Shown here: positions 45,047-53,734 of the stretch, piece after piece
Numbering within the stretch: the stretch's first letter is position 1
Layout of the letters: every line of letters begins with the position of its first letter
Translations under genes and position numbers: made by a program
NCBI RefSeq assembly: GCF_014851805.1
Contig: NZ_JACVAK010000002.1
Coordinates: 62,001 to 126,000, forward strand
DNA length: 64,000 nt
Reading direction: 5' to 3'
Source of the DNA: Pseudoxanthomonas sp. PXM02
GTDB taxonomy: Bacteria; Pseudomonadota; Gammaproteobacteria; Xanthomonadales; Xanthomonadaceae
Notes under the pieces: model-generated
The model's input: only the letters and a program-made list of their open reading frames with translations
The model's database searches: none
Told to the model about the DNA's origin: nothing

Positions 45047-46263
45047 ATACGCCGATGCCGCGCGCGCTGGAGGGTGTGCGCGTGCTGGACCTGACACGCG
45101 TGCTCGCCGGTCCGTGGTGCACGCAGGTGCTGGCGGACCTGGGGGCCGAGGTCATCAAGGTGGAGCGTCCCGGCAGCGGCGACGACACGCGCGGCTGGGG
45201 TCCACCGTTCCTGCGTGATGCCGATGGCAACGAAACGTCGGAGTCTGCGTACTACCTGTGCGCGAACCGCAACAAGCGGTCGCTGACGGTCGACATCGCG
45301 ACCGACGAAGGACGGGCCGTCATCCGCCGCTTGGCCATGAAGAGCGATGTGCTGGTCGAGAACTTCAAGGTCGGCGACATGGCGCGCCATGGGCTGGACG
45401 CCGCGACGCTGCGGGCGATCAATCCGCGCCTGGTGTACTGCTCGATCACCGGCTTCGGACAGGATGGTCCGTACGCGCAGCGCGGCGGCTACGACTTTGC
45501 CGTACAGGGGCTCGGTGGCCTGATGAGCGTCACCGGTGCGGCCGATGGTGAACCGCAGAAAGTCGGCGTCGCCGTCGCCGACCTGTTCACCGGCATGTAC
45601 GCCTCGGTGGCCATTCTTGCCGCCTTGCGCCACCGCGATGCGACGGGCGAAGGGCAGGTCATCGACATGGCGCTGCTGGATGCGCAGGTCGCGATGCTGG
45701 CCAATCTCGGCAGTCATTACCTGGTCGGTGGGCAAGCGCCACCACGGCAGGGGAATGCGCACGCCAACATCGTTCCCTACCAGGTCTTCGCCGTGGCCGA
45801 TGGGCACATCATCGTGGCGGTGGGCAACGACCGGCAGTTCGCGCGGTTGTGTGGTGTGTTGGACGAATCCGCGCTGGCCAGCGACGAGCGCTTTGCGACG
45901 AATGCGGGACGCGTGCGCCATCGCGACGTGCTGGCGCCGCGGCTGCAGGAAGCGTTGCGGCTGCGCGACAGGAGTGTATGGCTGCCGTTGCTGGAGGCTG
46001 CAGGCATTCCGTGTGGACCAGTCAACGACATCGCCGACGTGTTCGCTGACCCGCAGGTGCAGGCGCGAGGCATGGTCGCGCGCGTCGCGCATCCGCAGTC
46101 TGCGAGCCTTCCGCTGATCGGAAGTCCCTTGAAACTGTCGGTGACACCGGTCGATACGCCGCGTGCACCGCCGTTGCTAGGGCAGCATACCGACGAGGTG
46201 TTACGTGAGGTTGGCTACATCGATGACGAGATTGCAGCGATGCGGAGCTGCGGCGTGATCTGA
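45043..46263 (+). CDS. Class III CoA transferase (CaiB/BaiF family)
   Basis: 406 residues. N-terminal LDLTRVLAGPWCTQVLADLGAEVIKVERP and the CANRNKRSL block define the family. The catalytic Asp is in VAVADLFTGMYASVA. The enzyme moves coenzyme A between acids such as formyl/oxalyl, carnitine or bile acids, and the actual substrates cannot be read here. The ATGA overlap with waaA makes it part of the same transcript, although no functional link is known. Confidence 0.92.
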   Translation: MNTPMPRALEGVRVLDLTRVLAGPWCTQVLADLGAEVIKVERPGSGDDTRGWGPPFLRDADGNETSESAYYLCANRNKRSLTVDIATDEGRAVIRRLAMKSDVLVENFKVGDMARHGLDAATLRAINPRLVYCSITGFGQDGPYAQRGGYDFAVQGLGGLMSVTGAADGEPQKVGVAVADLFTGMYASVAILAALRHRDATGEGQVIDMALLDAQVAMLANLGSHYLVGGQAPPRQGNAHANIVPYQVFAVADGHIIVAVGNDRQFARLCGVLDESALASDERFATNAGRVRHRDVLAPRLQEALRLRDRSVWLPLLEAAGIPCGPVNDIADVFADPQVQARGMVARVAHPQSASLPLIGSPLKLSVTPVDTPRAPPLLGQHTDEVLREVGYIDDEIAAMRSCGVI

Positions 46264-46277
46264 TCCGCAAGGCGTGC

Positions 46278-46352
46278 TGTGGGAGCGACGTGAGTCGCGA
46301 GCTTTCCTGACAGTTGATGTATTCCTGCTTCGCGACTGTCGTCGCTCCCACA
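46278..46352. repeat. Inverted REP pair between CoA transferase and tolC
   Basis: TGTGGGAGCGACGTGAGTCG (within 46278-46300) and the inverted GCGACTGTCGTCGCTCCCAC (within 46329-46352) are the same family as the pair near lipB-glnE, here only about 30 bp apart. They sit between two convergent genes, a usual REP location, and just before the tolC terminator. Confidence 0.82.
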
Positions 46353-46367
46353 AGAATCCGGGTGCCA

Positions 46368-46398
46368 CAAACGACAACGGCGGGCCGAAGCCCGCCGT
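46368..46398 (-). terminator. Intrinsic terminator of tolC
   Basis: On the minus strand ACGGCGGGC, loop TTCG and GCCCGCCGT form a perfect 9-bp stem, followed by TGTCGTTTGTGG. It lies about 25 bp after the tolC stop codon. Confidence 0.8.
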
Positions 46399-46422
46399 CG
46401 TGATCGCGAAGGACGCGAGGAG

Positions 46423-47769
46423 TTACTGCGTGACCGGCTGCGACGACAGGCGCGCTTCGGCGTCGGCGGTCAACAGGCGGTTTACGTCCTGCACGTCGGC
46501 GCCGTCCAGCGTGCCGGCGGCCTGTTCCAGCAGCAGGCGGTTCTGCAGGAAGTTGTAGCGCGCCTGCGCGTACTCGACCTGCGCCTGGAACAGCGTGCGC
46601 TGGTTCTGCAGCACGTCCAGCACGGTGCGGGTACCGACTTCCAGGCCGACCTGCGAAGCATCCAGTGCGCTCTGCGCGGACACGACCGCCAGGCGGCGCG
46701 CTTCCACTTCGGTCACGCCGGCGACCAGCGCCTGGTAGGCGTTGCTGGTATTGCGGACCAGCGCGCGGCGGGTCTGCTCAAGACCATCGGCGGCGCGGTC
46801 GCGCTGGGCCAACGCCTGGCGCACGCCCGACTGGGTGGCGCCGCCGGAGAAGATCGGTACGGTCAGCGTGATGCCCCAGTTGTAGCCTTCCACATCCGAG
46901 GACAGGGTGCCGGCGACGGAATCCCAATCAGTGCCATTGGAGTAACCGCCGCGGAAGTTCAGCGTCGGGTAGTGGCCGGCACGCGCACTGGACACGCCAT
47001 GCTGCGCGGACTCCAGCGAATACTGCGCCGACTTCAAATCGGGGTTCTGCTCGAGCGCGCGATCCACCCACGCCTGTGCGTTCTGCTCCGGCGGCAGTTC
47101 CGGGCGGAAGTCGTCCGGCAGGCCCTTCAGGCCGCTGATCGGCTGGCCGGTGATCTCGGCCAAGGCGCGGTAGCTGTCGTCCAGCGCGTTGCGGGCCAGG
47201 ATGGTGTTGGCGCGCGCGCTGTCGTACTGCGCACGGGCTTCGTGCACGTCGGTGATCGGCGCCAGACCCACGTCCAGGCGCTTCTGCGCGTAGTCGAACT
47301 GCTTCTTCGACGCGGCTTCGTTGGTCTCGGCGGCCGCCAGCGACTCGATGCCGATCAGCACGTTGAAGTACGCGGCGGAGGTCCGCGTGATCAGCAGGTT
47401 GTTCGCCGACGCCAGGTCGTAGTCGGCAGCCTGGCTGATGGCGCGCTGGCCACGCAGGTTGGCGATGCGGCTCCAGTCGAAGATGGTCTGGCTGACTTCC
47501 ACGCCGTAGTCACGGCCCTTGGCGTCGCCGGTGGGACGGCCCGGGCGGCTGCTGTGCGTGAGGGTGTAGCCCGCACTGCCGTTGACCTGCGGCAGCAGCG
47601 CTGCGCGTGCCTGCACCGCGCCTTCCTTGTCGAACAGGCGGGTGGATTCGGCGATGGACAGCTGAGGGTCGCCAGTGCGCGCCAGCTCATAGGTCTGCAT
47701 CAGGTCGGTGGCGTTGGCCGCGGCCGGCAAGGCCAGTGCGAGCGCGAGTACGAGGGGGCGACGGCTCAT
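46423..47769 (-). CDS. tolC: TolC family outer-membrane channel
   Basis: 448 residues from ATG 47769 with AAGGAA upstream. The signal peptide ends PAAANA. Two repeated halves of long helices are visible with the TolC duplicate motif: VDVGLAPITDVHEARAQYD in the first half and GLEVGTRTVLDVLQNQRTLFQAQVEYAQARYNFL in the second (start and end given). It forms the exit duct for tripartite efflux pumps and type I secretion. It starts 22 bp after pcm, so the two form one transcript. Confidence 0.95.
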   Translation of the reverse strand: MSRRPLVLALALALPAAANATDLMQTYELARTGDPQLSIAESTRLFDKEGAVQARAALLPQVNGSAGYTLTHSSRPGRPTGDAKGRDYGVEVSQTIFDWSRIANLRGQRAISQAADYDLASANNLLITRTSAAYFNVLIGIESLAAAETNEAASKKQFDYAQKRLDVGLAPITDVHEARAQYDSARANTILARNALDDSYRALAEITGQPISGLKGLPDDFRPELPPEQNAQAWVDRALEQNPDLKSAQYSLESAQHGVSSARAGHYPTLNFRGGYSNGTDWDSVAGTLSSDVEGYNWGITLTVPIFSGGATQSGVRQALAQRDRAADGLEQTRRALVRNTSNAYQALVAGVTEVEARRLAVVSAQSALDASQVGLEVGTRTVLDVLQNQRTLFQAQVEYAQARYNFLQNRLLLEQAAGTLDGADVQDVNRLLTADAEARLSSQPVTQ

Positions 47770-47791
47770 GCGGGGGTTCCTTTTTGTATCT

Positions 47792-48448
47792 TCAGAAGAC
47801 GAACTGGGGCGCCGGTGCGGCGCCGACCAGATAGGGGAGGTCGGTTTCGAACAACGATTCGATGCGGGTGCCGTTGACATCGTTGACGTGCAGCACGGCT
47901 TCCATCACCGGCGACACGCCCTGCACGACGAACAGGCGGCCACCCGGACGCAGCCATTGCAGGAAACGGGAAGGCACGGCGGACACGGCCCCGGTCACGC
48001 AGACCACGTCGAAGCGACGGTCGGTTTCCCAGGTCAGGGCGTCGACGGACTCGATGCGCACGTTGTTGCCCAGGCCGGTGGCGTCGAGGCGCGCGCGCGC
48101 GGCGTCGGCGAGTTCGGGCTGGATCTCCAGGCTGACGACCTCGCGGGCGAGGTGTGCAAGGCACGCGGTCAGATAGCCGCTGCCGGTGCCGATTTCCAGT
48201 ACGTCCTCGTCGGCCTGCGGCTTCAGCGCCTGCAGGGTACGGCCTTCGATGACGGGCTTGGCCATCGTCTGGCCGTGGCCGAGCGGCAGTTCCAGGTCCG
48301 CGTAAGCCAGCGCGCGGTGCGATTCGGCCACGAAGGCTTCGCGCGGCAGCGTGGCCAGCGTCTCGAGCACGCGCGCATCCAGCACGTCCCACGGACGTAC
48401 CTGCTGCTCGACCATGTTTTCGCGGGCCTGGGTGTAGTTGATCGTCAT
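47792..48448 (-). CDS. pcm: Protein-L-isoaspartate O-methyltransferase family protein
   Basis: 218 residues from ATG 48448 (ATG 48460 also possible; the shorter form begins MTINYTQARENMVEQQVRPW as in Xanthomonas). The SAM site is VLEIGTGSGYLTACLA. The family block PLGHGQTMAKP matches PCMT proteins, which repair isoaspartyl residues. Placement directly before tolC is a known order in gammaproteobacteria of this family. Whether this paralogue is a true repair enzyme is uncertain, because Xanthomonadaceae often keep a second copy. Confidence 0.88.
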   Translation of the reverse strand: MTINYTQARENMVEQQVRPWDVLDARVLETLATLPREAFVAESHRALAYADLELPLGHGQTMAKPVIEGRTLQALKPQADEDVLEIGTGSGYLTACLAHLAREVVSLEIQPELADAARARLDATGLGNNVRIESVDALTWETDRRFDVVCVTGAVSAVPSRFLQWLRPGGRLFVVQGVSPVMEAVLHVNDVNGTRIESLFETDLPYLVGAAPAPQFVF

Positions 48449-48595
48449 GGGGGTGGTCATCCGACGCGGAGGGCTGGGCCGGGCATTTTACCGGGCTGGC
48501 TCCGTCCGCGCTGGGCAAGGATCGGGGCAGCCGCCGCAACGGACGCAGTGCCGGAAGTCACCGCAACCTCCGTCTCCCGGGGTTGGGCTTCAGCT

Positions 48596-49267
48596 TCAGC
48601 GCTTGCCATAGGCCCTCAGGAACATGTCCACCGTCGCATCGATGTGTCGGCGGGTGTCCAGCGGGCCGGGCTGGCTGCACAGGCCGCAGGTCATGCGCGC
48701 ATGCACTTCGCCCTTGATCAGGGTGAAGAACTGCACCGACGCGGTGCCGACATCGGGCACGTCCAACTCGCCCTTCGCCACCAGGGCCTGCAGCATCGCC
48801 GCGAAGGCATCGTGGGTGCGCTGCGGACCGGCTTCCCAGAACGTCTGCTTGAGTTTGTCGTCGATGTTGCCCGGGACCATCATCATGCGGTGCGTGCTGA
48901 TGGCCTCCTCGCTGGTGATCAGCGCGAAGAAAGCCTGCGCGATGGCCTTGAGCTGGTCGCGGAGGCTGCCGGTCAGTTCGATCTCGAACAGGGCGTCCGG
49001 CAGCATTTCCTCGCACTTGGCCTGCACGGCCGCCGCGAACAGGGCGTCCTTGTCGCCGAAGTGGCTGTACACCGTGAGCTTGGAGACGCCTGCCTCGGCG
49101 GCGATCTGGTCCATGCTGACGCCGTTGAAACCCTCGCGCGCGAACAATTGCTTGGCGGCTTCGAGGATGGCGGCGCGCTTGCCCAGGTCCTTGGGGCGGC
49201 CTGGGCCGCTGGAGGCGGGCTTGGCGGGGGACTTGGAGCGGCTGGCGGAGGGGCGTGGGCTGACCAT
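48596..49267 (-). CDS. TetR/AcrR family regulator of the RND efflux operon
   Basis: 223 residues. After a basic, disordered N-terminus (residues about 1-28) comes the TetR DNA-binding domain with ILEAAKQLFAREGFNGVSMDQIAAEAGVSKLTVYSHFGDKDALF (start and end), the helix-turn-helix at about 48-70. The C-terminal ligand domain is helical and includes the pair CGLC. It is divergent from the efflux operon across 78 bp, so it most likely represses that operon and itself. The inducer is unknown. Confidence 0.9.
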   Translation of the reverse strand: MVSPRPSASRSKSPAKPASSGPGRPKDLGKRAAILEAAKQLFAREGFNGVSMDQIAAEAGVSKLTVYSHFGDKDALFAAAVQAKCEEMLPDALFEIELTGSLRDQLKAIAQAFFALITSEEAISTHRMMMVPGNIDDKLKQTFWEAGPQRTHDAFAAMLQALVAKGELDVPDVGTASVQFFTLIKGEVHARMTCGLCSQPGPLDTRRHIDATVDMFLRAYGKR

Positions 49268-49345
49268 GTCGTAATACTAGACTACTCGGTTCGATATTTA
49301 TACTATACCGCCAAGTCCACTAATTGAAGCCTCAACGGAGCGGTC
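49268..49345. promoter_or_regulatory. Divergent AT-rich control region of tetR and the efflux operon
   Basis: The 78-bp gap is far richer in A/T than its surroundings. A near-consensus -10 TATACT (49299-49304) reads towards the efflux operon; the stretch TATAGTATAA on the other strand offers a -10 for tetR. Overlapping promoters suit repression by a TetR dimer. I could not assign an exact operator; the CTAG-centred stretch at about 49271-49285 and the TATA-rich block are candidates. Confidence 0.6.
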
Positions 49346-50485
49346 ATGCGCCAGTCGCGCTGGAACGGAGTGTTCGGAATCGTCCTGGTCGGCCTGGCCG
49401 CCTGCAGTGCGGAGCAGCCGGCGGAGACGCCACAGCCTGCGCTCGTCGTGCAGCCCGGCGGTGGCGCCGACGCTGCGCTGTCGGCATACGCCGGCGAGGT
49501 GCGTGCGCGGGAAGAGAGTCCGCTGTCGTTCCGCGTCGGCGGCAACCTCGTCCGCCGCAACGTGGATGCGGGTGCCCGCGTGCAGAAGGGTGAAGTGCTC
49601 GCGCTGCTCGATCCCGGCGATTTCGCCCTGCAGGCACAGGCGGCGCAGGCGCAGCTTGCGGCGGCCGAAGCCGACCTCGTCCGTGCGCGCGGCGACCGTG
49701 ACCGCTACGCCAAGCTCGTGGGCGACAAGCTGATCAGCCAGTCCGCGTACGACGCGCAGGTCGCGGCGTACAAGGCGGCCGAAGGCCAGGCGCGTGCCGC
49801 GCGCGCGCAGATGGACGTGATGCGCAACCAGGAAGGCTATTCGCAGCTGCGCGCACCGCGCGACGGTGTGATCGCCAGCCGTCAGGCCGAAGCAGGTCAG
49901 GTGGTGGCCGCCGGCCAGACCGTCTTCACGCTGGCCGCCGATGGCGGTCGCGAAGTGGCTATTGGCCTGCCGGAAAACCGCATCCGCGATTTCAGCGTAG
50001 GCCAGCCGGTGGTGATCGAGTTGTGGAACGCCCCCGGCCAACGCCTGCCCGGCGCCATCCGCGAGATCGCGCCCGCCGCGGACGCGCAGACACGGACCTA
50101 TGCGGCGCGCGTCAGTCTGGTGGGCGAGGCACAGCAGCAGGTCGAGCTGGGGCAGAGCGCGCGCGTCTACGTGCAGGAGAACGGCACCAAGGCGGCGTTG
50201 AAGCTGCCGCTGTCGGCCATCCAGCGCGGTGAGGATGGCAAGACCACGGTCTGGGTCGTGGATCCGGCGAACGGCAAGGTACGCGCGCAGGTCGTGCAGC
50301 TCGGTCCCTATGGCGAAGCGTCGGTGCCGGTGCTGGGCGGCGTGAAGGCCGGCGACTGGGTGGTCGCGGCGGGTGGCCACCTGTTGCGCGAGGGGCAGGT
50401 CGTCGCGCCCGTCGACCGCGACAATCGTCCGCTGAAGGCGCCCGCCGCCGGCGGCACCGCCAACGTCGCCTCGCGCTCGGAGTAA
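49346..50485 (+). CDS. RND efflux periplasmic adaptor, lipoprotein
   Basis: 379 residues; GGAG precedes ATG 49346. The lipobox is GIVLVGLAAC (Cys20). Typical adaptor parts follow: the lipoyl half-motif FRVGGNLVRRNVDAGARVQKGEVLALLDP, a helical hairpin rich in Ala and Gln, the second lipoyl half LRAPRDGVIASRQAEAGQVV, and beta-barrel and membrane-proximal domains. It joins the pump to an outer-membrane channel, presumably TolC 2 kb away. Four bases separate it from the pump gene. Confidence 0.93.
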   Translation: MRQSRWNGVFGIVLVGLAACSAEQPAETPQPALVVQPGGGADAALSAYAGEVRAREESPLSFRVGGNLVRRNVDAGARVQKGEVLALLDPGDFALQAQAAQAQLAAAEADLVRARGDRDRYAKLVGDKLISQSAYDAQVAAYKAAEGQARAARAQMDVMRNQEGYSQLRAPRDGVIASRQAEAGQVVAAGQTVFTLAADGGREVAIGLPENRIRDFSVGQPVVIELWNAPGQRLPGAIREIAPAADAQTRTYAARVSLVGEAQQQVELGQSARVYVQENGTKAALKLPLSAIQRGEDGKTTVWVVDPANGKVRAQVVQLGPYGEASVPVLGGVKAGDWVVAAGGHLLREGQVVAPVDRDNRPLKAPAAGGTANVASRSE

Positions 50486-50489
50486 TGGC

Positions 50490-53400
50490 ATGCGCCGCTT
50501 CAATCTCTCCGAGTGGGCGCTGACCAACCGCAGCCTCGTGCTGTTCATGATGATCCTGCTGGGCATCATCGGTGCGTGGTCGTACAAGCACCTGGGCCAG
50601 TCCGAAGATCCGCCCTTCACCTTCAAGGCGATGGTGGTGCGCACGGTGTGGCCGGGCGCGACCGCTGAAGAGGTCTCGAAGCAGGTCACCGAGCGCGTCG
50701 AGAAGGCGCTGATGACGACCGGTGAATACGAGTTCATTCGCTCGTACTCGCGCCCGGGCGAGTCGCAGGTGATCTTCATGGCGCGCGATTCCATGAAGTC
50801 CAAGGACGTGCCCGAACTCTGGTACCAGGTACGCAAGAAAGTCGGCGACATCCGCGCCACGCTGCCCAGCGGCGTGATCGGCCCGTTCTTCAACGACGAG
50901 TTCGGCGATACCTTCGGCAACATCTACGCGCTCACCGGCGAGGGCTTCGACTACGCGGTGATGAAGGACTACGCCGACCGCATCCAGCTGGAACTGCAGC
51001 GCGTGGACGACGTCGGCAAGGTCGAACTGGTCGGCCTGCAGGACGAGAAGATCTGGGTCGAACTCTCCAACACCAAGCTGGCCACGCTGGGCATTCCCTT
51101 GAGCGCGGTGCAGCAGGCGCTGGAGGAACAGAACGCGATGACGCCGGCTGGCTTCTTCGAGACGCCCAGCGATCGCGTGCAGTTGCGCGTGAGCGGCGAG
51201 TTCGGCTCGGTCGACGAGATCCGCGAATTCCCGATCCGCGCCGGCGACCGTACGGTCAAGCTGGGCGACATCGCCGAGATCGAGCGCGGCTTCGCCGATC
51301 CGGCTGCACCGCGCATGCGCTTCATGGGCCAGCCCGGCATCGGCATCGCGGTGGCGATGAAGGACGGCGGCGACATCCTCAAGCTGGGCGCGACGCTGGA
51401 GTCCGAGTTCAAGCGACTGCAGAAGACGCTGCCCACGGGCATGGAACTGCGCAAGGTGTCCGACCAGCCGGCGGCGGTCGAGGACTCGGTGGGAGAATTC
51501 GTCCGCGTGCTGGCCGAGGCCGTGATCATCGTGCTGCTGGTCAGCTTCTTCTCGCTGGGCATGCGCACCGGCTTGGTGGTGGCGGTATCGATCCCGCTGG
51601 TGCTGGCGATGACGTTCGCGGTGATGCATTACTTCGGCATCGGCCTGCACAAGATATCGCTGGGCGCGCTGGTGCTGGCGCTCGGCCTGCTGGTCGACGA
51701 CGCGATCATCGCGGTCGAGATGATGGCCATCAAGATGGAGCAGGGCTTCGATCGGTTGAAGGCGGCGAGCTTTGCCTATGAATCGACGGCGTTCCCGATG
51801 CTGACCGGCACGCTGGTGACGGCGGCGGGCTTCCTGCCGATCGCTACCGCGGCGTCCAGCACGGGCGAGTACACGCGCTCGCTGTTCCAGGTGGTGACCA
51901 TCGCGCTGGTGGTGTCGTGGGTGGCGGCGGTGCTGTTCATCCCGTACCTGGGCGACAAGATGCTGCCCGACCTCGGCAATCCGCAGCCGCCCAAGCCGGG
52001 ATCGCTCGCCGCGCGCTGGCACGGATTTCGCGCGGGGCTGGCGGATCGCTGGCCGCGGTACGCCGGCATGCTGGCGCCGAAGTCGCACGATGCGCACGAC
52101 CACAATCCGTACCACACGCCGTTCTACGGAAGGTTCCGTGCGTGGCTGGCGTTCTGCCTGCGCCATCGCTGGCTGGTGATCGGCGTGACTGCGGCGGCGT
52201 TCGTGGCGTCGATCGCGCTGTTCCGCTTCGTGCCGCAGCAGTTCTTCCCGGACTCCGTGCGCCCCGAGCTGATGGTGGACCTGGAACTGGCCGAAGGCAG
52301 TTCGCTGAAGTCCACCGACGCCCAGGCGCAGAAGCTGGAAAAGATGCTGGCCAAGCGCGACGGCATTCTCAACTACGTCGCCTACGTCGGCACCGGTTCG
52401 CCGCGCTTCTACCTGCCGCTGGACCAGCAGTTGCCGCAGTCCAACTTCTCGCAGTTCGTGGTGCTGACCGACGACATCGAGGCGCGCGAATCGACCCGCC
52501 GCTGGCTGATCGACGAAGTGGCGCCGCAGTTCCCGGAGCTGCAGTTCCGCGTGACGCGCCTGGAGAACGGTCCGCCGGTGGGTTATCCGATCCAGTTCCG
52601 CGTGTCCGGCGAACACATCGATCGCGTGCAGGCCATCGCGCAGCAGATGGCGGAGAAGGTGCGCGCCAACCCGCACGTCACCAACGTCAACCTGGACTGG
52701 AGCGAGCCGAGCAAGATCGTGCGCCTGCAGATCGACCAGGACCGCGCGCGCGCGCTGGGCGTCAGCACGTCGCAGGTATCGCACTTCCTATCCGGTTCGC
52801 TGTCGGGGCTGAGCGTCAGTACCTACCGCGAAGGCAACGAACTGGTGGAGATCCTGTTGCGCGGGCCTGAAGAAGAGCGCACGCGGCTTGACCTGCTGGG
52901 CAGCCTGGCAGTGCCGACCAGCAATGGTGGCAGCGTGCCGCTGTCGCAGATCGCCAACCTTGAGTACGCGTTCGAGGACGGCATCATCTGGCATCGCGAC
53001 CGCCTGCCGACCGTCACCGTTCGCGCCGACCTGAACACTGATGCCGTGACGGCGCCGACGGTCGTGGCGCAGATCTCGCCCACGCTCGACGACATCCGCG
53101 ACACGCTGCCGCAGGGCTATCTGCTGGAGACCGGCGGTACCGTCGAGGATTCGGCGCGCGGGCAGAAGTCGATCGCCGCCGGCATGCCGCTGTTCCTGCT
53201 CGCGGTGACCACGCTGCTGATGCTGCAGCTGCGCAGCTTCTCGCGGATGGCGCTGGTGCTGCTGACCGCGCCGCTGGGCCTGATCGGCGTGACGCTGGCG
53301 CTGCTGGTGTTCCGCGTGCCGTTCGGTTTCGTCGCCATGCTGGGCACCATCGCGCTGGCGGGCATGATCATGCGCAACTCGGTGATCCTGGTGGACCAGA

Positions 53401-53660
53401 TCGACCAGGACATCCAGGCCGGACACGACCGCTGGCACGCCATCATCGACGCGACCGTGCGCCGCTTCCGCCCGATCGTGCTGACCGCGCTGGCCGCGGT
53501 GCTGGCGATGATCCCGCTGTCGCGCAGTGCGTTCTTCGGTCCGATGGCCGTCGCCATCATGGGTGGCCTGACCGTCGCGACCGTGCTGACCCTGTTCTTC
53601 CTGCCGGCCCTGTATGCGGCATGGTTCAAGGTTCGCCCCGAAGAGCGCGCCGCTCAGTAG
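50490..53660 (+). CDS. RND efflux transporter, inner-membrane pump
   Basis: 1056 residues, the usual size. Twelve membrane helices and two large periplasmic loops. The proton-relay region LGALVLALGLLVDDAIIAVEMMAIKME carries the two Asp of helix 4, and VGxxx-type MLGTIALAGMIMRNSVILVDQID is in helix 10-11. The N-terminus FNLSEWALTNRSLVLFMMILLGIIG resembles the TriC/VexF branch rather than AcrB. Substrates are probably antimicrobials, biocides or dyes, which is inferred from the class only. No outer-membrane gene is in the operon. Confidence 0.95.
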   Translation: MRRFNLSEWALTNRSLVLFMMILLGIIGAWSYKHLGQSEDPPFTFKAMVVRTVWPGATAEEVSKQVTERVEKALMTTGEYEFIRSYSRPGESQVIFMARDSMKSKDVPELWYQVRKKVGDIRATLPSGVIGPFFNDEFGDTFGNIYALTGEGFDYAVMKDYADRIQLELQRVDDVGKVELVGLQDEKIWVELSNTKLATLGIPLSAVQQALEEQNAMTPAGFFETPSDRVQLRVSGEFGSVDEIREFPIRAGDRTVKLGDIAEIERGFADPAAPRMRFMGQPGIGIAVAMKDGGDILKLGATLESEFKRLQKTLPTGMELRKVSDQPAAVEDSVGEFVRVLAEAVIIVLLVSFFSLGMRTGLVVAVSIPLVLAMTFAVMHYFGIGLHKISLGALVLALGLLVDDAIIAVEMMAIKMEQGFDRLKAASFAYESTAFPMLTGTLVTAAGFLPIATAASSTGEYTRSLFQVVTIALVVSWVAAVLFIPYLGDKMLPDLGNPQPPKPGSLAARWHGFRAGLADRWPRYAGMLAPKSHDAHDHNPYHTPFYGRFRAWLAFCLRHRWLVIGVTAAAFVASIALFRFVPQQFFPDSVRPELMVDLELAEGSSLKSTDAQAQKLEKMLAKRDGILNYVAYVGTGSPRFYLPLDQQLPQSNFSQFVVLTDDIEARESTRRWLIDEVAPQFPELQFRVTRLENGPPVGYPIQFRVSGEHIDRVQAIAQQMAEKVRANPHVTNVNLDWSEPSKIVRLQIDQDRARALGVSTSQVSHFLSGSLSGLSVSTYREGNELVEILLRGPEEERTRLDLLGSLAVPTSNGGSVPLSQIANLEYAFEDGIIWHRDRLPTVTVRADLNTDAVTAPTVVAQISPTLDDIRDTLPQGYLLETGGTVEDSARGQKSIAAGMPLFLLAVTTLLMLQLRSFSRMALVLLTAPLGLIGVTLALLVFRVPFGFVAMLGTIALAGMIMRNSVILVDQIDQDIQAGHDRWHAIIDATVRRFRPIVLTALAAVLAMIPLSRSAFFGPMAVAIMGGLTVATVLTLFFLPALYAAWFKVRPEERAAQ

Positions 53661-53672
53661 CACATTGGCGGC

Positions 53673-53694
53673 AGGGGGGTTCAAGAACCCCCCT
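53673..53694 (+). terminator. Hairpin after the RND operon
   Basis: AGGGGGGTTC (53673-53682) and GAACCCCCCT (53685-53694) are perfectly complementary. There is no T-run after them, so it would have to end transcription by stem strength or act with Rho. It lies 12 bp past the pump stop and before the next gene. Confidence 0.45.
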
Positions 53695-53734
53695 GACAGG
53701 GCCGATACTGAGGGGGTCGAAGCCTCCGGACCCC

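Noticed and set aside
50112..52784. An 890-codon minus-strand frame across the RND pump gene
   Set aside because: Same reason: the real gene on the plus strand is a full-length RND transporter, and the antisense reading has no signals or motifs.
53621..53734. A start for the GGDEF sensor inside the pump gene
   Set aside because: The extra N-terminal residues are not signal-like and overlap the pump; GTG 53735 gives a normal signal peptide.
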